Shown here piece after piece: positions 1-4,919 of a stretch of 5,437 bases of DNA. The stretch comes from Planctomycetota bacterium. Lineage in GTDB: Bacteria > Planctomycetota > UBA1135 > UBA2386. Where the stretch lies: positions 1 through 5,437 of the forward strand of contig JAGQRA010000454.1 in assembly GCA_020425885.1 (NCBI GenBank), written 5' to 3'. Under the pieces are notes generated by a model, which did no database searches, was not told the DNA's origin, and saw only the letters and a list, made by a program, of their open reading frames with translations. Position 1 is the stretch's first letter, and every line of letters starts with the position of its first letter. The position numbers and the translations under genes were made by a program.

Positions 1-30
1 AACGAGTCCGGCCTCGCCGCGCCCGTCTGA
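1..30 (+). CDS. possible C-terminal tail of an upstream gene (partial)
   Basis: Reading from base 1, nine codons (N-E-S-G-L-A-A-P-V) precede a TGA at 28-30, and every third position is G or C, as in the genes of this window. A hairpin at 53-81 shortly after the stop would suit the 3' end of a transcript. Nine codons are far too few to identify a protein, and the frame could be open by chance. The left edge cuts off everything that could decide it. Confidence 0.3.
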   Translation, partial: NESGLAAPV

Positions 31-52
31 AGTCAGATGCGCAGTGCCGTGT

Positions 53-81
53 GGGAAGAAAGGGGCGTCCCTTCGCTTCCC
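53..81 (+). terminator. terminator-like hairpin upstream of the PKD gene
   Basis: GGGAAG (53-58) pairs with CTTCCC (76-81). Inside it AAGGG (60-64) pairs with CCCTT (69-73) around a GCGT tetraloop, leaving a small 1x2 internal loop. The 11 paired positions make a compact stem 22 bases after the possible stop codon at 28-30. A pyrimidine-rich run (CTCCTCTCCC) follows, but there is no T-tract, so intrinsic termination is uncertain. It could instead be a leader structure if the PKD gene promoter lies further left. Confidence 0.35.
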
Positions 82-170
82 CTCCTCTCCCGCCGAGGCC
101 TTCGTCTGGTACCATTCCTGGCTTCCCGGTCTGTCGATCCACCACGGCGACCGCTCCCGTTCTCTCCTTT

Positions 171-174
171 GGAG
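171..174 (+). promoter_or_regulatory. Shine-Dalgarno GGAG deciding the PKD gene start
   Basis: GGAG lies 6 bases before the ATG at 181. This is ideal spacing and selects that ATG over the in-frame ATG at 37. The longer reading would put 48 Arg/Pro-rich residues in front of a standard signal peptide. Confidence 0.7.
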
Positions 175-180
175 ACCTCC

Positions 181-2280
181 ATGCAACGTACTCTGCTCCT
201 CTCGGCCGTCGCGCTCGGCCTCGCCTCGGCCTCGATCGCTCAGTCGACCGTCGTCATTCCCAACGGCATGGCCAATGCGGCCGGCAGCACCGCCAACACA
301 TTCCCTTGGTACCGCACCACGTCGTGGCCGGGCCTGCGCATCCTCGCCTGCTACGACAGCAGCCACTTCACCGCCCAGACGATCAACTACCCGATCCTCA
401 TCACGGGCGTCAAATGGCGCGCCAACGACTCGACGGCGTCGTGGACCGGCGGCACCCACAGCCAGGCCACGGTGGCGATGTCGACCGCAGCGGTCGACTA
501 CCTCGCGCTGACGACGAACTGGGCCGCCAACCATGGCCCCGACTACACCGTCATGCACTCCGGCCCGGTGACGATGACCGCCGGCACCGGCAACGGCACC
601 GGTGTTCCCGGCCCCTGGTTCGTCGACGTCCCGTTCGCGACGCCGTTCCTCTATGACCCGTCGTCGGGCAACGACCTGATCATCGACACCGACAACGACT
701 TCCTCAACACGACCTGGAGCGGCGGCACGACGACGTCGCACGACATCGACGGCAGCGCCACGGCGATGTCGAGCCGCGTCTACGGCAGCTCGCTCTACCC
801 GGCCGCCAACGGCACCACCCTCGGCAACCACGGCATCATCATCGAGGTGAGCTACACCCCGGCCGCCGGCCTCTACGCCGGCTTCAGCGCCGACGTCACG
901 ACCGGCCCGTCGCCGCTGACGGTCAACTTCACCGACCGCACCTTCAGCAGCGATCCGGGCGGAGTGCAGAGCTGGGCTTGGGACTTCGAGAACGACGGCA
1001 CCGTCGACTCGACCGCCCAGAACCCGACCCACACCTACACGGCGTGCGGCACCTACGACGTCAAGCTCGAGGTCACCGACCTCTCGCACCCGAACAGCGT
1101 GCTCGTCCGCACCGGCCTCATCAGCACCGACGAGACCCAGGCCGACTTCACCGATGGCCTGATCGCCCCGCTCGTGGTCCAGTTCACCGACACCTCGACG
1201 GGCAACCCGACGAGCTGGTCGTGGGACCTCGACGGTGACGGCACCGCCGATTCGACCGCGCAGAACCCGGCCTGGGTCTATGCCACTGGCAGCCCCGTCA
1301 CCGTCTCGCTGACGGTCTCGCGCCTGTGTGGCCCGAGCGACACCATCACCCGGACGATCGTGCCGCTGCAGCAGATCTCGACCGGTCTGGTCCGCAACAA
1401 CGGCAACGGCAACTACGGCAGCATCCTGTTCAACCTCGACGTGCTCAACGCGGGGGGCGTCACCATCGACTCGCTCGACATCTACGCCAGCACGGTGGTC
1501 CAGACCTGCAACCTCGACATGTACGTCCGTCAGGGCGACTACACCGGCCACTACCTCGACCGCGAAGAGTGGGTCCTCGTCGGCACCGCGACCGGAACTT
1601 CGTCCGGCGTGACCACCACGCCGTTCAACGTCGTCTTCAACTCGCCGGTCTACCTGCCGCCGGGTGTCAGCGGCGTGAAGCTCCACTATCGTGACTTCTA
1701 CTGCAGCTACACCACCGGCACGGCGGTGCAGGCGTTCGGCAACAGCGACGTCCAGATGATCGCCGGCACGTCGCAGTACACGACGGCGACGGACGCCTTC
1801 GTGGGCACCACGCTCACGCCGCGCTGGTTCGCCGGCACGATCTACTACAGCACCCACAACTTCACCGGCAACGCCGGCTACGGCGCCTACGGTGCCGGTT
1901 GCGCGGGAACCATGGGCGTCTCGAACCTGACCCCGAGCGGCAACCCCGTGCTCGGCACGACGTTGACCGTCACGGTCGACAACATGCCGGTCAGCGCCGG
2001 CATCATGGTGACCGGCTTCAGCAACTCGGCCTGGGCCCTCGGCGCCCTGCCGTACGACCTGTCGGGCTTCGGCGCCACCGGCTGCTTCCTGCGCGTCAGC
2101 ACCGACTCCAACCTGTTCATCGCCGGTGCCAGCAACTCCGCGACCTGGTCGCTGGTGATCCCGAACGCCGCCGCCCTGTCCGGCACGCTGATGTATCAGC
2201 AGGCGATCGTGCTCGACCCGACGGCCAACGGTGCCGGGGCGGTCGGCTCGAACGCCAGCGCCTTGCTGTTCGGCAACTGA
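181..2280 (+). CDS. exported protein with two PKD domains and planctomycete-type C-terminal module
   Basis: The 699-residue protein begins with a signal peptide: MQRT, a hydrophobic core at about 5-16, and a likely signal peptidase I cut after S-I-A at 20, leaving Gln21 first. Residues 22-230 form a beta-rich Ser/Thr/Asn/Gly region of a kind I recall at the front of planctomycete secreted proteins. PKD domain 1 spans about 232-318 (WDFENDGT at 267-274, then the HTYT strand) and PKD domain 2 about 320-395 (WDLDGDGT at 348-355). Residues 396-560 are another beta-sandwich-like region. Residues 567-699 are a module with Cys574 and Cys634, an LPYDLSG block, IPN at 660-662 and YQQ at 672-674. No catalytic motif, dockerin, PEP-CTERM or LPXTG signal is visible, so a structural, adhesive or carbohydrate-binding role is an inference from the PKD folds. 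The ATG at 181 was chosen for its Shine-Dalgarno and signal peptide. The gene appears monocistronic, ending just before two hairpins. The reading frame and export are near certain; the function is unknown. Confidence 0.93.
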   Translation: MQRTLLLSAVALGLASASIAQSTVVIPNGMANAAGSTANTFPWYRTTSWPGLRILACYDSSHFTAQTINYPILITGVKWRANDSTASWTGGTHSQATVAMSTAAVDYLALTTNWAANHGPDYTVMHSGPVTMTAGTGNGTGVPGPWFVDVPFATPFLYDPSSGNDLIIDTDNDFLNTTWSGGTTTSHDIDGSATAMSSRVYGSSLYPAANGTTLGNHGIIIEVSYTPAAGLYAGFSADVTTGPSPLTVNFTDRTFSSDPGGVQSWAWDFENDGTVDSTAQNPTHTYTACGTYDVKLEVTDLSHPNSVLVRTGLISTDETQADFTDGLIAPLVVQFTDTSTGNPTSWSWDLDGDGTADSTAQNPAWVYATGSPVTVSLTVSRLCGPSDTITRTIVPLQQISTGLVRNNGNGNYGSILFNLDVLNAGGVTIDSLDIYASTVVQTCNLDMYVRQGDYTGHYLDREEWVLVGTATGTSSGVTTTPFNVVFNSPVYLPPGVSGVKLHYRDFYCSYTTGTAVQAFGNSDVQMIAGTSQYTTATDAFVGTTLTPRWFAGTIYYSTHNFTGNAGYGAYGAGCAGTMGVSNLTPSGNPVLGTTLTVTVDNMPVSAGIMVTGFSNSAWALGALPYDLSGFGATGCFLRVSTDSNLFIAGASNSATWSLVIPNAAALSGTLMYQQAIVLDPTANGAGAVGSNASALLFGN

Positions 2281-2295
2281 TCGAACGGTGAGCTG

Positions 2296-2316
2296 GGCGC
2301 CGGCCTGTCCGGCGCC
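2296..2316 (+). terminator. first of two tandem hairpins after the PKD gene
   Basis: GGCGCCGG (2296-2303) and CCGGCGCC (2309-2316) form a perfect 8-bp all-GC stem with a CCTGT loop, starting 16 bases after the stop codon. The position suggests 3'-end formation or protection of the mRNA. No T-tract follows. The arm itself contains the palindrome GGCGCC, so alternative pairings exist. Confidence 0.5.
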
Positions 2317-2320
2317 GGGT

Positions 2321-2344
2321 GAGGCGGCCAGCGATGGCCGCCTC
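2321..2344 (+). terminator. second tandem hairpin, 10-bp stem with GCGA tetraloop
   Basis: GAGGCGGCCA (2321-2330) pairs perfectly with TGGCCGCCTC (2335-2344) around GCGA, a GNRA-type tetraloop. With wobble pairs it can extend to 2318 and 2347. It sits 4 bases after the first hairpin and between convergent genes (the GDT1-type gene ends at 2583 on the other strand), so it could serve both transcripts. It lacks a T-tract on either strand, so it may work as a Rho-linked or mRNA-stabilising structure. Confidence 0.55.
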
Positions 2345-2582
2345 GCTGCATGTACCGATGGGCTAATCAGGTGGATTCCGATGCCATGGACGCAGCGGTC
2401 CCCGCCTTCGTCGTCGACATCAAAGCCACCGCCGTCGACCGCTACTTCGGGTGCCGGGTCCTGCCTCCGAGCCGATCGCGCCATCGTCGTCGGGCGCCGT
2501 CCAGCTGCCGATCAGGAACGCGACCGGGAGCAACGACGACGACGGCAGTCTGGTCATGGCAGGCTCTCGGGTGGCGGCACCA
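2345..2582. other. intergenic stretch between convergent genes, with short coding-like patches
   Basis: No full gene is supported here. Two patches look protein-like. On the + strand, from the ATG at 2386, about 22 codons have almost uniform G/C third positions and varied residues (VPAFVVDIKATAV) before turning into an Arg/Pro/Ser-rich shadow reading. On the minus strand, the ATG at 2557 opens 45 codons to a TGA at 2420. Its first ~30 codons have G/C third positions and include LPVAFLIGSW, while its last ~12 do not. These may be decayed gene ends or chance. I see no tRNA, promoter or repeat. Confidence 0.4.
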
Positions 2583-2855
2583 TCAGCCGCGCAACAAGGT
2601 CCACAGGCCGATGGCGATGAAGCCGCAGCCGGCGACCCAGCGCAGGGTCTGTTCGCCGATGGCCGCCGTGATCGCCTTGCCCGCGAGCACGGCCATGGCC
2701 GTCGACACCACGAGCGCCGCGGCCGCGGCGGCGAACACCGCCCACCGCGAGGTGTCGCCGCGCGACGCGAACAGCATCGTCGCCAGCTGCGTCTTGTCAC
2801 CGAGTTCGGCCACGAACACGCTGCCGAAGACGGCGGCGAAGGTCTGCCAGTTCAT
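2583..2855 (-). CDS. single-repeat GDT1/TMEM165 (UPF0016) family membrane protein
   Basis: This 90-residue protein carries the family hallmark E-L-G-D-K-T at residues 17-22, in the first hydrophobic segment (about 4-30), followed by two more hydrophobic segments (about 37-58 and 70-88). GDT1 proteins transport cations, reported as Mn2+ and Ca2+, and most carry two copies of this motif in about 200 residues. Bacterial half-length forms exist and are thought to pair up, and this one matches such a half. Mn/Ca export across the inner membrane is therefore inferred. I chose the ATG at 2855 because the motif then falls at the usual distance from the N-terminus. A GTG at 2924 would add 23 hydrophilic Arg/Ala-rich residues and leave only 16 bases after the preceding gene. 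No strong Shine-Dalgarno is visible. It is the last gene of the minus-strand cluster, 85 bases after its neighbour, with no second half-gene next to it. Confidence 0.85.
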   Translation of the reverse strand: MNWQTFAAVFGSVFVAELGDKTQLATMLFASRGDTSRWAVFAAAAAALVVSTAMAVLAGKAITAAIGEQTLRWVAGCGFIAIGLWTLLRG

Positions 2856-2940
2856 GCGACCAGTTCTACGGGCCGGCGCCGCCCGGCGCGAGCCATCGCT
2901 CGAGCCCGCCGCTCCGGTCTGCACCGAGCATCGTCAGTGC

Positions 2941-3393
2941 CTATGTCCCCGCATCACGCAACCGGCGCAGTTCGGCGAGGACGGCCTCGACGCGCTGCAG
3001 CGTCGTCACCGCGAGATCCAGCGGCCCGTCGTAGACGGTCGCCGGGCCCGAGCCGCCGTCGGCGCGAGCGCGCGGGGTCTGCGCGCGCGCCATGCGTGAG
3101 ACCGGCCGCGCCAAGAGCGGCACACCGTGCTCGCGCAGGGCATCGACCGCGGCATCGAGCACGGTCAGATCGACCTGCACGATCCGGGTCAGCTCCATGA
3201 CCTGGCGCCGCTGGCTGCTGCGCGAGAACATACGGAAGAAGGCGAGCAGCCAGAACATCCCGGTCTGCTCACGCTCCTGCGCATCGGACAGGAGGCTCTT
3301 CAGGCGCTGCAGGCCGCCGCTCGCCTGGCGGCCGGCGGCGAGGGCCACGTCGATCGCGGCCGACAGTCGAGCGCGTTCCGCGGCGTCGGTCAT
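2941..3393 (-). CDS. unrecognised 150-residue helical protein
   Basis: I do not recognise this protein. It is Ala/Leu/Arg-rich and mostly helical, with no signal peptide. Residues 1-43 form an amphipathic helix region, and 45-56 (GMFWLLAFFRMF) are a strongly hydrophobic patch, short for a membrane span and flanked by SRSSQRR. Residues 60-90 form a second helix. A low-complexity basic loop follows (about 97-117, with PRARADGGSG), then a final helix at about 122-147 ending ELRRLRDAGT. G/C third positions run throughout the frame, which supports real coding; opposite-strand readings over it are Arg/Ser-rich shadows. It starts 13 bases after the acyltransferase stop, so the two are very likely co-transcribed. 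The patch could be a membrane-surface anchor or a helix-bundle core. No function is assigned. Confidence 0.75.
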   Translation of the reverse strand: MTDAAERARLSAAIDVALAAGRQASGGLQRLKSLLSDAQEREQTGMFWLLAFFRMFSRSSQRRQVMELTRIVQVDLTVLDAAVDALREHGVPLLARPVSRMARAQTPRARADGGSGPATVYDGPLDLAVTTLQRVEAVLAELRRLRDAGT

Positions 3394-3406
3394 GCGACGT
3401 CAGCCA

Positions 3407-4570
3407 TCAGCCGTTGGCGCGTGCCCGCCGCGGACTCGACGCGGGGGGCGTGATGAGCGTGCCCGGGTCAACGGCAGCGGAATCGCGGGGCGTCAGCAGC
3501 CGCTTGCCGAGCCGCATGCCCGGTAGCTCGATGAAGCGGAACGACAATTCGCTGAGCGGAACCAGGATCGCCATCGTCATCGCGAGACAAGCGCAGAAGC
3601 CGAGCAGCTTCGACTCACCACAGGCCTCCTGGCACCAGCCGTAGACCGGCTCCAGGCGGGAGACGAGGTACGGGTGCAGCAGGTAGAGGCTGTAGCTCAC
3701 CTTGCCGAGAAACACGGTCGCCGGATTGGTCAGCACGCGGGTGGTGGTGTGGATGTTGGTCGCCGCGACGACGGCGAAAGCCAGGCTCCACATCGCGAAG
3801 TAGTACGGTGTCGTGACGCCCGCCAGCAGCGGGCCGATCAGGTAGAGCCCCGGAACGCAGAGCACCCCGGCCCACGCCAGCAGGACGCCGCGACGCGCCG
3901 GCCACGGTGGCAGGCGCCGCGCGACCCGATAGGCGACGACTCCCATCGCGAACGCCGGCAGATGCGTCAGCACGCTGTGCATCGAGTAGCTCGCCGACAA
4001 CCCCTCGACCCGCGATATCGACGTGAAGCCCGCGTCCGCGACCACCAGGCTGACCACCAGCGCGATCACGGCGGCCCATAGGGAGCGGATGACCAGCAGG
4101 GCGACGAGGATCACGCCGTACACGATCATCTCGATGCCGAGTGTCCAGCCCGCTGCGACCAGGCTGTCCTCCGATCCGGGCACGATGTTGAAGGTGAAGG
4201 TCGCGTTCAGCAGGATCTCGCGCACCGGTGTCGGCACGCCGAACTGGAACCACCGGACGGCGACCCAGAACGCGAGCATCGCATAGAACAACGGGCAGAT
4301 CCGGGCGATCCGGCGGACCAGGTAGTCGCGGGCGAAGCCCGGCGTCCCGACGCGGCCATCGTTGGTCCAGAACAGCGAGAACGCACTCAGGACGAAGAAG
4401 GCGGTGACCCCGAGGCCGAAGTGCGTGCCGACGAACGCGAAGGCGTCGGGCTTGTCGACATGGCCGAGATGGACCATGTGGAAGGCGACGACCGCCGTGG
4501 CGGCGAGTCCGCGGATCGCATCGAGGGACTCGACGCGGCGCGTCGAGTCGGATGGGATGATGGTCACCAT
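3407..4570 (-). CDS. acyltransferase-3 family integral membrane protein (OafA/YrhL-like)
   Basis: The 387-residue polytopic protein has the landmarks of the acyltransferase 3 family in order. They are LDAIRGLAA with Arg20 and then His31 (the conserved Arg and His of the first membrane helix), GVTAFFVLSAFSLF (53-66), YLVRRIARICPLFY (83-96), GWTLGIEMIVYG with Glu147 (141-152), SYSLYLLH with His299 (292-299), and FIELPG near the C-terminus (346-351). About ten hydrophobic segments are visible, and the length is normal for the bare membrane domain without an SGNH extension. Family members transfer acetyl or other acyl groups to envelope or exported glycans, so surface polysaccharide modification is the inferred role; the substrate cannot be read. 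The tail after 360 is Pro/Ser/Arg-rich and probably disordered. The ATG at 4570 is the earliest ATG start, because an in-frame TGA lies at 4577-4579. It is the first gene of the minus-strand cluster. Confidence 0.93.
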   Translation of the reverse strand: MVTIIPSDSTRRVESLDAIRGLAATAVVAFHMVHLGHVDKPDAFAFVGTHFGLGVTAFFVLSAFSLFWTNDGRVGTPGFARDYLVRRIARICPLFYAMLAFWVAVRWFQFGVPTPVREILLNATFTFNIVPGSEDSLVAAGWTLGIEMIVYGVILVALLVIRSLWAAVIALVVSLVVADAGFTSISRVEGLSASYSMHSVLTHLPAFAMGVVAYRVARRLPPWPARRGVLLAWAGVLCVPGLYLIGPLLAGVTTPYYFAMWSLAFAVVAATNIHTTTRVLTNPATVFLGKVSYSLYLLHPYLVSRLEPVYGWCQEACGESKLLGFCACLAMTMAILVPLSELSFRFIELPGMRLGKRLLTPRDSAAVDPGTLITPPASSPRRARANG

Positions 4571-4773
4571 CGCCGATCATGGTTGCGCCTCCCGGGCCGC
4601 CGTTCAAGCGACAAGGCCAGGCGCGGGCGCGATTGCCGCGACGCTTCGAGAACGCCGGTGCCGCGACGTGAGGCGCCCACCGATCGCGACGGACCGTGCG
4701 TTTTCCTCAGACCCGCAGCCAGGATCTGACTGCGGTACCGAACGGCGGTCCATTGCCGCATGGCGGTGCCGCC

Positions 4774-4790
4774 TTGGTACCCCGTGAGCA
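4774..4790 (+). promoter_or_regulatory. weak sigma-54-like promoter candidate for the beta-helix gene
   Basis: TTGGTACCCCGTGAGCA keeps the GG (4776-4777) and GC (4788-4789) with the required 10-base spacing and matches about 9 of 13 defined positions of YTGGCACG-N4-TTGCW. The mismatches are at the C of GGC, the G after AC, and both Ts before GC. It would start transcription near 4800, leaving a leader of about 120 bases. Such matches arise by chance in GC-rich DNA. Confidence 0.2.
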
Positions 4791-4818
4791 TGCCGGCTGG
4801 GATGTTCTTGAGCCGATG

Positions 4819-4870
4819 CCGCCGGGAAGTCGGGGCTGAGCAACCGGCGGTCTGCCATGGAATCCGGCGG
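4819..4870 (+). repeat. leader repeats able to form alternative hairpins
   Basis: CCGCCGG at 4819-4825 is complementary to two identical copies of CCGGCGG, at 4844-4850 and 4864-4870. Pairing with the first gives a 7-bp stem with an 18-base loop; pairing with the second gives a longer loop and frees the first copy. Both copies lie 50-76 bases before the beta-helix start codon. Mutually exclusive pairing is a known design of attenuators, but no anti-terminator or leader peptide is evident here. Confidence 0.3.
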
Positions 4871-4919
4871 GAATGTGGCGGTCGGCCCGGCCCCTTTGCG
4901 CCGCGGGCAGAGTCCAGCC

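Larger units (their letters stand above)
4571..4919. other. divergent intergenic region, likely holding promoters for both directions
   Basis: These 349 bases separate the divergently transcribed acyltransferase and beta-helix genes. Open frames crossing them on the minus strand are Arg/Pro/Gly-rich and run antisense into the beta-helix gene, so I treat them as shadows. Seen here: GGGAGG on the minus strand at 4588-4593; a 6-bp stem CCGCAG/CTGCGG (4713-4718 with 4730-4735); a sigma-54-like GG-N10-GC element at 4774-4790; and leader repeats at 4819-4870. I found no convincing sigma-70 -35/-10 pair. Confidence 0.5.

Noticed and set aside
26..37. Palindrome TCTGA-AG-TCAGA as an operator
   Set aside because: The arms are only 5 bp, no promoter is visible beside it, and it overlaps a possible stop codon. 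It is short enough to be chance.
37..180. N-terminal extension of the PKD protein from the ATG at 37
   Set aside because: It adds 48 Arg/Pro-rich residues ahead of a standard signal peptide, and the Shine-Dalgarno at 171-174 fits the ATG at 181.
2856..2924. GTG start at 2924 for the GDT1-type gene
   Set aside because: It would add 23 hydrophilic residues and push the ELGDKT motif away from its usual N-terminal position.
2350..3099. 249-residue + strand frames over the GDT1-type and 150-residue genes
   Set aside because: Most of their length is Arg/Ser/Ala-rich antisense reading over two minus-strand genes with better residue make-up. Only the first ~22 codons after 2386 look coding-like.
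3615..4607. 330-residue minus-strand frame overlapping the acyltransferase
   Set aside because: It is Arg/Pro/Gly/His-rich with no recognisable motif and lies out of phase with the clear acyltransferase frame.
4713..4735. CCGCAG/CTGCGG stem as a regulator site or terminator
   Set aside because: It is a 6-bp stem with an 11-base loop, no T-tract, and no gene ending nearby.
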